Source of the DNA: Microbacterium oleivorans
GTDB lineage: Bacteria > Actinomycetota > Actinomycetes > Actinomycetales > Microbacteriaceae
Assembly: GCF_001691565.1 (NCBI RefSeq)
Contig: NZ_MAYO01000003.1
Location: 434,001 to 498,000, forward strand
DNA: 64,000 bases
Reading direction: 5' to 3'
The position numbers and the translations under genes were made by a program. Below are positions 9,249-19,077 of the stretch, one piece after another; the first letter of the stretch is position 1, and every line of letters starts with the position of its first letter. The notes under the pieces were generated by a model. That model saw only the letters and a program-made list of their open reading frames with translations, ran no database searches and was not told where the DNA came from.

Positions 9249-11264
9249 TCAGGCCGCAGCCAGTGCAGCGGCGATGCGGTCGACGGCGTCGGGGTTCTGG
9301 AGCGACGTGGTGTCGCCGAGGGGTGCGGGCTCGCGTCCGGCGCGGCGGTCCTGCTCGGCCTCCCACAGCTGGGCGAGGAGCCGGCGGAGGATCTTGCCGG
9401 AGCGGGTCTTGGGGAGGTCGGGGACGACGACCACGTGACGGGGTTTGGCGACCGGGCCGATCTCGCGGGCGACGTGCGCGCGGAGGGCGGCGGCATCCGG
9501 CTCCCCCGCCCCGGAGGGGACGACGAACGCGGCGACGGCGTGACCGGTGATCGGGTCGACGACTCCGGTGGTTCCCGCCTCGCCGACGGAGGCGTGCGCG
9601 ACGAGCGCCGATTCGATCTCGATCGTCGACAGCCGGTGACCCGAGACGTTCACCACGTCGTCGAGGCGCCCGAGGATCCAGATGTGGCCGTCGGCGTCGC
9701 GGGTCGCCCCGTCGCCGGCGACGTAGTAGCCGCCGTGGTCGCCGTGCCCGGCATACGTCGACCAGTACGAGTCGCGGTATCGCTCGGGGCTCCCCCACAC
9801 GGTGCGCGCCATGCCCGGCCACGGACGTCGCACCACGAGCGTTCCCGAACGCCCCGGCTCGACCTCGCGTCCGTCGGCGTCGACCGCCGCGGCGTCGATC
9901 CCGGGCAACGGAACGCTCGCCGAACCCGGCTTCAGCGTCGTGACGCCCGGAAGCGGCGCGATCATCGCGGCCCCGGTCTCGGACTGCCACCAGGTGTCGA
10001 CCACGGGGACCTCGTCGCGCCCGAAGGCGCGCCGGAACCACGCCCACGCGGCGGGGTTGATCGCCTCGCCGACGGTGCCGAGGAGGCGGATGCTGGACAG
10101 ATCGTGTCCCTCGGGGAGGTCGTCGCCGAACCAGGTCATGAAGGTGCGGATGAGGGTGGGCGCCGTGTAGTACACCGTCACGCCGTACCGCTCGATGATC
10201 TCGAGGTGGCGCTCCCGGTGGGGCGCGTCGGGGGTGCCCTCGTAGATGACCTGCGTGAGGCCGTTCGACAGCGGCCCGTAGATCTCGTAGGTGTGGGCGG
10301 TGACCCACGCGAGGTCGGCGGTGCACCAGTGGACGTCGTCGGGCTTCGCGTCGAAGTGCGCCCAGTGGGCCCAGCTCGCGTGCGCGAGGTACCCGCCCGA
10401 GGTGTGGACGAGGCCCTTGGGCTTTCCGGTCGTGCCCGACGTGTAGATGATGAAGAGCGGGTGCTCCGCGTCGAACGCCGCCGCCTCGTGGACGGCCGAT
10501 GCCGTGTCGACGACGTCGTGCCACCAGACGTCGCGGCCGGGCGTCCAGGCCACGTCGCTCCCGGTGCGCCGGACGACGAGCACGTGCTCGAGCGCGGGCA
10601 GGCCTGCGGCCGCCGTGTCGGCGGCGGATTTCACCTCGACCGCTCCCCCGCGCCGGAACTGACCGTCGCTCGTCACGAGCAGCTTCGCGCCCGTGTCCTC
10701 GAGCCGGAACCGCACGGCCTCGGCCGAGAACCCGCCGAACACGAGCGAGTGCACCGCGCCGATGCGGGCGCAGGCGAGCGCGATGACGACCGTCTCGATG
10801 AGGACGGGCAAATAGACGACGACGCGGTCGCCGGGCTGGATGCCGAGGGCGATGAGCGCATTCGCGGCCTGCGACACCCGGCGCCGGAGGTCGGCGTAGG
10901 TGACCGCGGTGCGGTCGCCCGGCTCGCCTTCGAAGTACAGGGCCACCTTCTCGCCGCGCCCGGCCCCGACGTGACGGTCGACGCAGTTCGCCGCGACGTT
11001 CAGGGTGCCGCCGTCGAACCATCGGGCGGCGGGGATAGACAGGTCGCCTTCCGCGGAACGGACGGGAGGGCGCCAATCGAGGGCGGTGTGCCACGGCGTC
11101 TGCCAGTCGAGCCGCCGGGCGGCGTCCTCCCAGAACGCGATCGGATCGGCCGCGGCATCCGCGTACGTGCCGTGCGACACGTTCGCCTGCGCGGCGAACG
11201 CCGACGGGGCGGGGTACGCACGCGTCTCGACGAGGCGGAGTTCCTCAGCGGAGTGACCCGTCAT
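9249..11264 (-). CDS. acs: acetyl-CoA synthetase (AMP-forming acetate-CoA ligase)
   Basis: Activates acetate to acetyl-CoA through acetyl-AMP. The 671-residue product has the adenylation motif YTSGTTGKPKG (274-284), the acetate-pocket motif TWWQSETG (424-431, with the Trp that restricts substrate size) and the C-terminal PKTRSGK, whose Lys (K624) is the catalytic, acetylation-regulated residue. The second in-frame ATG at 11262-11264 is preferred: it overlaps the permease stop as ATGA and has GAGGAG at proper spacing, whereas the ATG at 11270 abuts that site. Coupling to an ABC importer and metY is unusual for acs. Confidence 0.93.
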   Translation of the reverse strand: MTGHSAEELRLVETRAYPAPSAFAAQANVSHGTYADAAADPIAFWEDAARRLDWQTPWHTALDWRPPVRSAEGDLSIPAARWFDGGTLNVAANCVDRHVGAGRGEKVALYFEGEPGDRTAVTYADLRRRVSQAANALIALGIQPGDRVVVYLPVLIETVVIALACARIGAVHSLVFGGFSAEAVRFRLEDTGAKLLVTSDGQFRRGGAVEVKSAADTAAAGLPALEHVLVVRRTGSDVAWTPGRDVWWHDVVDTASAVHEAAAFDAEHPLFIIYTSGTTGKPKGLVHTSGGYLAHASWAHWAHFDAKPDDVHWCTADLAWVTAHTYEIYGPLSNGLTQVIYEGTPDAPHRERHLEIIERYGVTVYYTAPTLIRTFMTWFGDDLPEGHDLSSIRLLGTVGEAINPAAWAWFRRAFGRDEVPVVDTWWQSETGAAMIAPLPGVTTLKPGSASVPLPGIDAAAVDADGREVEPGRSGTLVVRRPWPGMARTVWGSPERYRDSYWSTYAGHGDHGGYYVAGDGATRDADGHIWILGRLDDVVNVSGHRLSTIEIESALVAHASVGEAGTTGVVDPITGHAVAAFVVPSGAGEPDAAALRAHVAREIGPVAKPRHVVVVPDLPKTRSGKILRRLLAQLWEAEQDRRAGREPAPLGDTTSLQNPDAVDRIAAALAAA

Positions 11265-12085
11265 GCCCATCTCCTCAGCAGACGGCGCTGGAGCAGGGTG
11301 ACGAGCGCGTTCGACAGAGTCCCCAGCGCCGCCAGGATGACGATGGCGAGAAAGATGCGGTCGACGCGGCCGGTGCTCTGGGCGTCGGTGAGAAGGAATC
11401 CGAGGCCCATCGACGCCGCGAGGAGTTCGGCGGCGACCAGGAAGAGCCAGGCCTGCGCGAGTGCGAGGCGAAGCCCCGAGATCAGGGCGGGGACGGTGGC
11501 GGGGAGCTGCACCGAGCGGAACAGGTCCCAGCCGCGGAGGCCGAAGGAGCGTCCCATCTCGACCAGGTGCGGATCGACGTGCCGTAGAGCGCCCGCGACC
11601 GTCGTGAACAGCGGGAAGAACGCGCCGATGGCGACGAGGGTCACCTTCGAGTCCTCGCCGATTCCCATCCAGAGCAGGAGGAGCGGAACGAGTGCAAGTG
11701 AGGGGATCGCGCGGAACGCCGCCAGGATAGGGCTCAGCAGGACGTCACCGGAGCGCGTCAGCCCCACGACGGCCGCGACCGCCAATCCGACGAGCGATCC
11801 GAACACGAACCCGAGGACGACGCGCTGCACCGAGATCGCGACGTGGGTCCACAAGGCGCCACCGTCGGCGAGCTGGATCGCCGCGCCCACGACGTCGACC
11901 GGCGCCGGCAGACGATAGGTCGGGATGAGCCCGAGCCCCGTCACGGCCTGCCAGAGCGCGAGAACGACCAACGGGACGACGAGTCCCCCGACGATGCGGA
12001 CGCTCGTCCGAGACCAGAACGGCCGCACCGCCGCGACGCCCGAAGGCGCTGCGGCGGTGGCGGTCGTGTCGACGGATGCCGTCAT
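11261..12085 (-). CDS. ABC transporter permease, sulfonate/nitrate/taurine type (SsuC/TauC-like)
   Basis: Membrane component of an importer. The 274-residue product has an N-terminal membrane segment (VGGLVVPLVVLALWQAVTG) and a further five or so hydrophobic helices. The cytoplasmic EAA-like loop, which contacts the ATPase, reads EMGRSFGLRGWDLFRSVQLP. It is coupled downstream to acs by an ATGA overlap and lies two bases after the binding-protein gene. The family imports sulfonates, nitrate, taurine or pyrimidine precursors. The sequence alone does not fix the substrate; the metY neighbour makes a sulfur compound plausible. Confidence 0.9.
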   Translation of the reverse strand: MTASVDTTATAAAPSGVAAVRPFWSRTSVRIVGGLVVPLVVLALWQAVTGLGLIPTYRLPAPVDVVGAAIQLADGGALWTHVAISVQRVVLGFVFGSLVGLAVAAVVGLTRSGDVLLSPILAAFRAIPSLALVPLLLLWMGIGEDSKVTLVAIGAFFPLFTTVAGALRHVDPHLVEMGRSFGLRGWDLFRSVQLPATVPALISGLRLALAQAWLFLVAAELLAASMGLGFLLTDAQSTGRVDRIFLAIVILAALGTLSNALVTLLQRRLLRRWA

Positions 12086-12087
12086 CG

Positions 12088-13116
12088 TCAGCCCGCCGCC
12101 TTCTCGGCGAAGGATGGCTCGATGATCGAGTCGAGGGCCGCGTCCACGGCACTCTGCCCGCCGGTCACGGCGTCGGAGTCGACGAGGACGGGGGCGATCT
12201 TCTTGAGGACGGCGAGCTGAGCGTCGCCCGGGATGCCGCTGACGTCGAGGTTCGAGCGCTCGCCGATGACGGTCGTCGCGACCTTCGGGTCGATGCCGGC
12301 CACCTTCGCGAGGAGTGCCGCGGTCTCATCGGGGTGTGCGAGAGCCCACGTGCGGGCCTCTTCGTACGCGTCGACGACGACCTGCGCGACGTCCTCGTGG
12401 TCGGTGAGGAACTCCTCCGTGGCGTTGAGGAAGCCGTACGAGTTGAAGTCGACGTTCCGGTAGATGAGCTTGTCGCCCGACTCGACCTCTGCCGCTGCCA
12501 TGATCGGGTCGAGGCCCGCCCACGCGTCTACCGAGCCGCCGTCGAGGGCTGCGCGCCCGTCCGCGTGCTGCAGATTCTGCACGTCGACGTCCTTGACGCT
12601 GAGGCCCTCGGTCTCGAGTGCCTGCAGCAGGAAGAAGTACGGGTCGGTTCCGCTCGTCGCGGCGATCTTCTTGCCCTTGAGGTCGGCGACGGAGGTGATG
12701 TCGCTGTCCGGCCCGACGACGATGGCCGACCACTCGGGCTGCGAGTAGACGTCGATGACCTTGATCGGCGAACCGTTGGCCCGGGCCAGGAGCGCGGCCG
12801 AGCCGGCGGTCGAACCGACGTCGAGGGCGCCGGCGCGGAGGAGTTCGTTCGCCTTGTTCGACCCGGCGGACTGGGTCCACTCGACGTCGACGTCGTCGCC
12901 GAGAGCCTTCTCGATGAGCCCCTGGTCCTTCACGACGAGGCTGAGCGGGTTGTAGGTCGCGAAGTCGATCGAGAGTGAGTCGGTCGACCACGATCCGGCG
13001 CTCGCGCCATCGGAGGTCGAGCTCGCGTTCTCGCCCGCGAGGCAGCCCGTGGCCATGAGCATCACCACGGCACCCACGGCGAGGGCGGGAACGGTGCGGC
13101 GGATGACGGTGCTCAT
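12088..13116 (-). CDS. ABC transporter substrate-binding lipoprotein (SsuA/TauA-like)
   Basis: The extracytoplasmic ligand-binding subunit. The 342-residue protein has a lipoprotein signal: charged MSTVIRRT, a hydrophobic stretch, then the lipobox ATGC with the lipidated Cys at residue 25. The mature part resembles NMT1/SsuA binding proteins (FATYNPLSLVVKDQGLIEKALG, LDVGSTAGSAALLARANGSP, DLKGKKIAATSGTDPYFFL). ATG at 13114-13116 overlaps the ATPase stop (ATGA), so ATPase, binding protein, permease and acs are read in sequence. The ligand is unknown. An aliphatic sulfonate is a guess from family and operon, and no sulfonate monooxygenase gene is present here. Confidence 0.9.
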   Translation of the reverse strand: MSTVIRRTVPALAVGAVVMLMATGCLAGENASSTSDGASAGSWSTDSLSIDFATYNPLSLVVKDQGLIEKALGDDVDVEWTQSAGSNKANELLRAGALDVGSTAGSAALLARANGSPIKVIDVYSQPEWSAIVVGPDSDITSVADLKGKKIAATSGTDPYFFLLQALETEGLSVKDVDVQNLQHADGRAALDGGSVDAWAGLDPIMAAAEVESGDKLIYRNVDFNSYGFLNATEEFLTDHEDVAQVVVDAYEEARTWALAHPDETAALLAKVAGIDPKVATTVIGERSNLDVSGIPGDAQLAVLKKIAPVLVDSDAVTGGQSAVDAALDSIIEPSFAEKAAG

Positions 13117-13952
13117 CGGGTCTCCTGAGGGGTTGAGCGGTGGGTGTCGACGCCGAGTCCGTCGAGGAGCTCGGCGCGGAGGTCCGTGAAGCCGCGATCT
13201 GCGCGGTCACGGGGGCGGATGCCGGGGACCTCGATCACGCGGGCGATCGAGGAGTCCTCGGAGTCGGAATCGATCGCGCGCAGCTGGAGCACGCGATCTG
13301 CCAAATACAGGGCCTCCTCCACGTCGTGCGTCACGAGGACGACGGTCGTGGGTTCGGCGGAATGGATGTCGAGGAGCAGGTCCTGCATCCGGAGCCGGGT
13401 CAGCGCGTCCAGCGCTCCGAACGGCTCGTCGAGCAGGAGCACCTCGGGACCGCGAGCGAGGGCGCGCGCGAGCGACGCACGCTGGGCCATGCCGCCCGAC
13501 ACCTCACGCGGACGGAGCGAGGCGGCGCCGGCGAGACCGACGAGATCCAGCAGCTCGGCGACGCGCGCGGACGCGTCGGCACGTGCCGTGCCGCGCGGCA
13601 TCCCGAGCTGGACGTTCTGGGTGATGGTGCGCCACGGCAGCAGGCGCGGCTCTTGGAAGGCGACGGCGGTGCGCTCGTCGGTGTCGCGCAGCGGCGTTCC
13701 GTCGACGGTCACCGATCCTGCGGACGGGGCATCGAGCCCCGCGAGAAGCCGGAGCAGCGTCGACTTCCCGCATCCCGAGGGCCCCACGACCGCGATGATC
13801 TCACCGGGCTCGATGTCGAGATCGACGCCACGGAGGACCGGGACTGCCCTCGTCGCGCCCGCGAAGGTCCGTCTGACATCCGACAGAGACACGGCACCAC
13901 GCGGTGCCGGGGTGCTCCGGACGGCGTCGGAGGCGGTGAGGACGGCGGACAT
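13113..13952 (-). CDS. ABC transporter ATP-binding protein (SsuB/TauB-like)
   Basis: Energises the importer. In the 279-residue product the Walker A is GPSGCGKST (57-65), the Q-loop is QEPRLLPW, the signature reads VSGGMAQR (151-158) instead of LSGGQ, the Walker B is VLLLDEP (171-177), and the H-loop is VTHDVEEAL. All are typical of nitrate/sulfonate importers. ATG at 13950-13952 is the best start; an upstream in-frame extension into the gmk gap is arginine-rich and unlike the family. First gene of the six-gene unit ending at 7291, so its promoter must lie in 13953-14040. Confidence 0.92.
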   Translation of the reverse strand: MSAVLTASDAVRSTPAPRGAVSLSDVRRTFAGATRAVPVLRGVDLDIEPGEIIAVVGPSGCGKSTLLRLLAGLDAPSAGSVTVDGTPLRDTDERTAVAFQEPRLLPWRTITQNVQLGMPRGTARADASARVAELLDLVGLAGAASLRPREVSGGMAQRASLARALARGPEVLLLDEPFGALDALTRLRMQDLLLDIHSAEPTTVVLVTHDVEEALYLADRVLQLRAIDSDSEDSSIARVIEVPGIRPRDRADRGFTDLRAELLDGLGVDTHRSTPQETR

Positions 13953-13995
13953 GGGTCCAGCTTCCCGGACCCCGCGGCGCCGCCCGCATCGGGGC

Positions 13996-14010
13996 GTAAC
14001 GATGTGAAAC
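13996..14010. promoter_or_regulatory. GTAAC-N5-GAAAC motif before the ABC/acs/metY unit
   Basis: Upstream of the first gene of the unit lies GTAAC, five bases, GAAAC. The two half-sites resemble actinobacterial GlnR nitrogen-control boxes (GTnAC-N6-GAAAC), but the spacer is one base short. I saw no second pair. It may be a site for another regulator or chance. Confidence 0.25.
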
Positions 14011-14040
14011 GAAGCGGTGCCCGAAGTCCGCCGGCCGGCC

Positions 14041-14937
14041 TCAGTGCGCGAGTCGCGCGATCTCCGCCGCGGCACGCGCGACGTCGTCGTTCACGACGCG
14101 GTAGTCGAACTCGCCCTGCGAGGCGAGCTCGACGCGCGCGGTCTTCAGACGGCGCGCACGCTCCTCCTCGCCCTCGGTCCCCCGCCCGACGAGCCGGTTC
14201 ACCAGCTCGTCCCAGCTGGGCGGCAGGAGGAAGACCAGCGTCGCGTCGGGAGCGGCGGCGCGCACCTGGCGGGCGCCCTGCAGATCGATCTCGAGGAGGA
14301 CCGTCCGTCCCTCGGCGAGGGCGGCGTCGATCGGGCGACGCGGCGTGCCGTAGCGGTAGGCGTTGTGCACCGTCGCGTACTCGAGGAGGTCGCCGTCTGC
14401 AACCATCCGATCGAACCCCGTGTCGTCGACGAAGTAGTAGTGCTCGCCCTCGACCTCGCCGGGACGCGGTGGTCGCGTCGTCGCGGACACAGAGAGGAGG
14501 ATCTCGGGGTGGTGCTCCTTGATGTGCGCCGCGACGGTTCCCTTGCCGACCGCGGTCGGACCGGCGAGCACGATCAGACGACTGCGAGCCTCACGGGCAC
14601 GCGGCTCCGGCAGCCGACGGTCCAGGTAGTCCTGCAGCACCTGGCGCTGTCGGATGCCGAGGCCGCCGATCTTCTTCACGGGGGCGATCTGGAGGTCCGC
14701 CAGGATGCGGTCGCGTTTGCCCTCGCCGATGGCCGGGATCGCGGTGAGGAACTCCGTCACCCGCATAGCGGCGGCCGCGGACTGCGGCTCGGCCCACGCG
14801 CGTCGCAGCAGGTCCTGCGGGCTTATGACGCGGGTCGACACGTCGCGTTTGAGAGCCGCGCGTTCACGGCGCGCGGCTACGGCGCGACGCGACGCGGCGG
14901 CGCGGTCGACCTCGGGAGGGGTGCGGGAGTCAGGCAT
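14041..14937 (-). CDS. gmk: guanylate kinase with N-terminal mIHF (actinobacterial integration host factor) domain
   Basis: A 298-residue fusion. Residues about 1-110 resemble the actinobacterial nucleoid protein mIHF: basic helix RRAVAARRERAALKRD, then the helix-hairpin-helix AIPAIGEGKRDRIL (68-80) and GLGIRQRQVLQDYL. Residues about 120-298 are a complete guanylate kinase converting GMP to GDP, with P-loop GPTAVGKGT (126-134), SATTRPPRPGEVEGEHYYFV and EIDLQGARQV. In most actinobacteria mihF and gmk are adjacent separate genes; here they are one frame with no visible stop or shift. ATG at 14935-14937 overlaps the pyrF stop by 8 bases. The fusion may be lineage-wide. Confidence 0.9.
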   Translation of the reverse strand: MPDSRTPPEVDRAAASRRAVAARRERAALKRDVSTRVISPQDLLRRAWAEPQSAAAAMRVTEFLTAIPAIGEGKRDRILADLQIAPVKKIGGLGIRQRQVLQDYLDRRLPEPRAREARSRLIVLAGPTAVGKGTVAAHIKEHHPEILLSVSATTRPPRPGEVEGEHYYFVDDTGFDRMVADGDLLEYATVHNAYRYGTPRRPIDAALAEGRTVLLEIDLQGARQVRAAAPDATLVFLLPPSWDELVNRLVGRGTEGEEERARRLKTARVELASQGEFDYRVVNDDVARAAAEIARLAH

Positions 14938-15793
14938 CTCGGGCGTCCTGGAGTTCGGAGTTGTGGGTGTCGATGGCGGCGGCGATCCCGTCGGGACCGG
15001 CGCCGAGGATGCTGCGGCTGGCGCTGGCGAGGACCTGGGGGGCCAGGGCCCCGAAGCGCTCGGAGATGTCGCGAAGGCGGGCACCCTGCGCTCCGAATCC
15101 GGGGGCGAGCAGGGACGCGCGGTGCAACGAGGCATCCGTCAGTCCCAGATCTGCGCGCTCCACTGTAGCCCCGACGACGAAGCCGACCGGGCCGAAACGG
15201 TCATCTCCGACCACGGCGGAAGCGTTCGCCGACCCGGCGCGCTGGGCGACCCAGTCCGCGACCGTCTGGCCGCGCTCGGCATCGACCGTCGTGAGCTCGG
15301 CCGACTGCAGGCCCGCGGCCTCGGGGTTGCTGGTCGCGGCGAGGACGTAGACGCCCTTGCCCTCGCGGACGGCGGTCGCGATCGTGCCGCGCAGCGAGTC
15401 CGGTCCGAGGTACGGACTCACGGTCACCGCATCCGATTCGAGCGGGGATCCCGCAGCGAGCCAGGCCTCGGCGTAGCCGTCCATCGTCGTCCCGATGTCG
15501 CCGCGCTTGGCGTCGGCGATCACCACGAGCCCTGCCGCTCGGGCCGCCCGGATGACCTCTTCGAGCGCGGCGTAGCCCGCGGAGCCGTAGCGCTCGAAGA
15601 ACGCCACCTGCGGCTTGACGACACCGACACGGGTGCGAGCAGCATCCACCACCCGGAGGCCGAAGTCACGGACACCCGCAGCGGATGCCGGAAGCCCCCA
15701 CGCGTCGAGGAGCGACGCGTGGGGGTCGATACCGACGCACAGCGGGCCGCAGGCGTCGACCGCCGCAGCCAGCCGTGAACCGAATGAGGTCAC
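14930..15793 (-). CDS. pyrF: orotidine 5'-phosphate decarboxylase (type 2)
   Basis: Last step of UMP synthesis. The 287-residue product is the longer type-2 form, with CVGIDPH near the N-terminus, [12 protein letters not shown], the catalytic [10 protein letters not shown] (Asp-Lys pair) and [10 protein letters not shown]. It starts with GTG at 15791-15793 in a GTGA overlap with carB and overlaps gmk by 8 bases, so it is the distal pyrimidine gene of the operon that begins at pyrR. pyrD and pyrE are not in this window. Confidence 0.95.
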   Translation of the reverse strand: MTSFGSRLAAAVDACGPLCVGIDPHASLLDAWGLPASAAGVRDFGLRVVDAARTRVGVVKPQVAFFERYGSAGYAALEEVIRAARAAGLVVIADAKRGDIGTTMDGYAEAWLAAGSPLESDAVTVSPYLGPDSLRGTIATAVREGKGVYVLAATSNPEAAGLQSAELTTVDAERGQTVADWVAQRAGSANASAVVGDDRFGPVGFVVGATVERADLGLTDASLHRASLLAPGFGAQGARLRDISERFGALAPQVLASASRSILGAGPDGIAAAIDTHNSELQDARDA

Positions 15794-18700
15794 ACCGCCG
15801 CCTTCCGGTCGGCGGCGTACTCCTGCAGGCTCCGAACGGCGAAGCCCTCGCGGAGGACCGGCATCGCGGACACCGCGGCGCCGAGCACGGCCATCGTGGT
15901 GAACAGCGCCTTGTCGGCGGCCACCGCGGCAGCGCGGATCTCGTAGCCGTCAGCGCGGGCGATGCCGCCCGACGGGGTGTTCACGACGATGTCGATCTCG
16001 CCGGCGTTGATGAGGTCGACGACGTTCGACTCACCGGATTCCTGCGTTTCGGAGTACTTGGAGACGACTTCGACCCGGATGCCGTTGCGCGCCAGGATCT
16101 CCGCCGTGCCCTCCGTCGCGATGAGTGTGTAGCCGAGCTCCTGCAGGCGGTGGGCAGGCAGGATGACGGCGCGCTTGTCGTCGTCGGCCACGGAGAGGAA
16201 CACGGTGCCCGAGGTCGGCATCCCGCCGTAGGCCGCGGCCTGGCTCTTCGCGAACGCCGTCGGGAAGTCGCGGTCGATACCCATGACCTCGCCCGTCGAG
16301 CGCATCTCGGGCCCGAGGACCGAGTCGACGGTGCGGCCGTCGGCGGTGCGGAACCGCTTGAACGGCAGCACGGCCTCCTTGACGGCGACCGGGGCGTCGA
16401 GCGGCACCCGCGATCCGTCCTGCTCCGGCAGGAGACCCTCGGCGATGAGTTCGGCGATCGAGGCGCCGGCCATGATGCGGCTGGCGGCCTTGGCCATCGG
16501 GATGCCGAGCGCCTTCGAGACGAAGGGCACCGTGCGCGACGCGCGCGGGTTGGCCTCGATGACGTAGAGGACCCCGGCCGACACGGCGAACTGGACGTTC
16601 AGGAGGCCCCGCACACCGACGCCCTCCGCGATGGCGTGGGTGGCGACGCGCACGCGGTCGATCTCGCCGCGGCCGAGCGACATGGGCGGCAGGGTGCACG
16701 ACGAGTCGCCGGAGTGGATGCCGGCTTCTTCGAGGTGCTCCATGACGCCGCCGATGTAGAGCTGCTCGCCGTCGAAGAGCGCGTCGACGTCGATCTCCAC
16801 CGCGTCGTCGAGGAAGCGGTCGACCAGAAGCGGCGCGTCCTCGCGGATGATCGCCTGGTCGGCGATGCGCACGAAGTAGTCGCGAAGGCTCTCGGTGTCG
16901 TAGACGATCTCCATGCCGCGACCGCCGAGCACGAAGCTCGGCCGCACGAGCACGGGATAGCCGATCTCCTCGGCGATAGCGATCGCACCCGCCTCGTCGG
17001 TCGCGGTGCCGTGGCGGGGGGCGGTGAGGCCCGCGCGGTCGAGCAACTGCGAGAAGAGCTCCCGCTCCTCGGCGATGTCGATCGCGGCGGGCTTCGTCCC
17101 GAGGATCGTGTAGCCGGCGGCCTCGATCCCCTTCGCGAGGCCGAGCGGCGTCTGGCCGCCGAGCTGGCAGACGACGCCGACGATCTCGCCGGACTGCGCC
17201 TCGGCGTGGAGCACCTCGAGGACGTCCTCCAGCGTCAGCGGCTCGAAATACAGCCGGTCGCTCGTGTCGTAGTCGGTCGAGACGGTCTCGGGGTTGCAGT
17301 TGACCATGATGGTCTCGAAACCGGCATCCGACAGCGCGAACGAGGCGTGCACGCAGGAGTAGTCGAACTCGACGCCCTGACCGATGCGGTTGGGACCCGA
17401 GCCGATGATGACGACCTTGCGGCCTTCGCTGGGGGTGACCTCGGTCTCGCGGTCGTACGAGGAGTAGTGGTACGGCGTCAGCGCGGGGAACTCCCCCGCG
17501 CACGTGTCGACCGTCTTGTAGACGGGGCGGAGGCCGAAGCCGTGACGGATGCCGCGCACGTCCGCCTCGCCGAGGCCGCGGAGCTCCGCGATCTGCGCGT
17601 CGCTGAAGCCGTGGTCCTTCGCGAGGCGCAGGACGTCCTCGGTCAGATCGTCCGCCTCGCGGATGTACTCGGCGACCTCGTTGATGAGGATCATCTGGTC
17701 GAGGAACCAGGGGTCGATCGCGGTGGCGTCGAACGCCTGCTCCAGGGTGGCGCCCTGGCGGAGCGCCTGCTGCAGCACGACGATGCGGCCGTCGGTGGGC
17801 GTCTTCGAGATCTCGAGGAGCTCCTCCATCGAGCGCTCCTCGGGCCCCCAATGGAAGCTGGAGCCGCGCTTCTCGAGCGAGCGGAGCGCCTTCTGGAGGG
17901 CGGTCGTGTAATTGCGGCCGATCGCCATGGCCTCACCGACCGACTTCATGGTGGTCGTGAGCGTCGTGTCGGCGGCGGGGAACTTCTCGAAGTTGAAGCG
18001 GGGCACCTTCACCACGACGTAGTCGAGCGTCGGCTCGAAGCTCGCCGGCGTCGCCTTCGTGATGTCGTTGGGCACCTCGTCGAGCCGGTACCCGATGGCG
18101 AGCTTCGCGGCGAGCTTCGCGATCGGGAAACCGGTCGCCTTCGAGGCGAGGGCCGACGAGCGCGAGACGCGCGGGTTCATCTCGATGACGATGATGCGGC
18201 CGGTCGCCGGGTCGACGGCGAACTGGATGTTGCAGCCACCGGTGTCGACGCCGACGGCGCGGATGATGTCGATGCCGATGTCACGGAGCTTCTGGTACTC
18301 GCGGTCCGTCAGCGTCAATGCAGGGGCGACGGTGATCGAGTCACCGGTGTGGACGCCGACCGGGTCGACGTTCTCGATGGAGCAGACGACGACCGTGTTG
18401 TCGGCGGTGTCGCGCATGAGCTCGAGCTCGTACTCCTTCCACCCGAGGATCGACTCCTCGAGGAGTACCTCGGTCGTGGGCGAGTCGCGAAGGCCCGCGC
18501 CGCCGATGCGGCGGAGGTCCTCCTCGTTGTAGGCGAAGCCCGATCCGAGGCCCCCCATCGTGAACGAGGGGCGGACGACGAGCGGGTAGCCGAGCTCCTC
18601 CGCGCCGGCCAGGAGGTCGTCCATCGTGTGGGCGATGACGCTGCGCGCGACGTCCGCACCGGACTCGAGGACGAGCTCCTTGAAGACCTGACGGTCCTCG

Positions 18701-19077
18701 CCCTTGCGGATCGCGTCGACCTTGGCACCGATGAGCTCGACGCCGTACTTCTCGAGGATGCCGCGGTCGTGCAGTGCCATGGCCGCGTTGAGCGCGGTCT
18801 GGCCGCCGAGGGTCGGCAGGATCGCGTCGGGCTTCTCCTTGGCGATGATCGTCTCGATGACCTCGGGGGTGATCGGCTCGACGTACGTCGCGTCGGCGAA
18901 GTCGGGGTCGGTCATGATCGTCGCGGGGTTCGAGTTCACGAGGATGACGCGCACGCCCTCCTCACGGAGGACCCGGCACGCCTGGGTGCCGGAGTAGTCG
19001 AACTCGCAGGCCTGACCGATGACGATCGGGCCCGATCCGATGACGAGGACGCTCTGGATGTCGTCGCGCTTAGGCAT
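15790..19077 (-). CDS. carB: carbamoyl-phosphate synthase large subunit
   Basis: Makes carbamoyl phosphate for pyrimidines and arginine, using ammonia delivered by CarA. The 1095-residue protein has two homologous ATP-grasp halves. The first opens [20 protein letters not shown]; the second has [22 protein letters not shown]-terminal MGS-like allosteric domain ([12 protein letters not shown] onward) binds effectors. The ATG at 19075-19077 is correct although the frame stays open to 19494; that extension lies over carA and is Ser/Arg-rich shadow sequence. It overlaps carA by 8 bases and pyrF by 4. Confidence 0.97.
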   Translation of the reverse strand: MPKRDDIQSVLVIGSGPIVIGQACEFDYSGTQACRVLREEGVRVILVNSNPATIMTDPDFADATYVEPITPEVIETIIAKEKPDAILPTLGGQTALNAAMALHDRGILEKYGVELIGAKVDAIRKGEDRQVFKELVLESGADVARSVIAHTMDDLLAGAEELGYPLVVRPSFTMGGLGSGFAYNEEDLRRIGGAGLRDSPTTEVLLEESILGWKEYELELMRDTADNTVVVCSIENVDPVGVHTGDSITVAPALTLTDREYQKLRDIGIDIIRAVGVDTGGCNIQFAVDPATGRIIVIEMNPRVSRSSALASKATGFPIAKLAAKLAIGYRLDEVPNDITKATPASFEPTLDYVVVKVPRFNFEKFPAADTTLTTTMKSVGEAMAIGRNYTTALQKALRSLEKRGSSFHWGPEERSMEELLEISKTPTDGRIVVLQQALRQGATLEQAFDATAIDPWFLDQMILINEVAEYIREADDLTEDVLRLAKDHGFSDAQIAELRGLGEADVRGIRHGFGLRPVYKTVDTCAGEFPALTPYHYSSYDRETEVTPSEGRKVVIIGSGPNRIGQGVEFDYSCVHASFALSDAGFETIMVNCNPETVSTDYDTSDRLYFEPLTLEDVLEVLHAEAQSGEIVGVVCQLGGQTPLGLAKGIEAAGYTILGTKPAAIDIAEERELFSQLLDRAGLTAPRHGTATDEAGAIAIAEEIGYPVLVRPSFVLGGRGMEIVYDTESLRDYFVRIADQAIIREDAPLLVDRFLDDAVEIDVDALFDGEQLYIGGVMEHLEEAGIHSGDSSCTLPPMSLGRGEIDRVRVATHAIAEGVGVRGLLNVQFAVSAGVLYVIEANPRASRTVPFVSKALGIPMAKAASRIMAGASIAELIAEGLLPEQDGSRVPLDAPVAVKEAVLPFKRFRTADGRTVDSVLGPEMRSTGEVMGIDRDFPTAFAKSQAAAYGGMPTSGTVFLSVADDDKRAVILPAHRLQELGYTLIATEGTAEILARNGIRVEVVSKYSETQESGESNVVDLINAGEIDIVVNTPSGGIARADGYEIRAAAVAADKALFTTMAVLGAAVSAMPVLREGFAVRSLQEYAADRKAAV

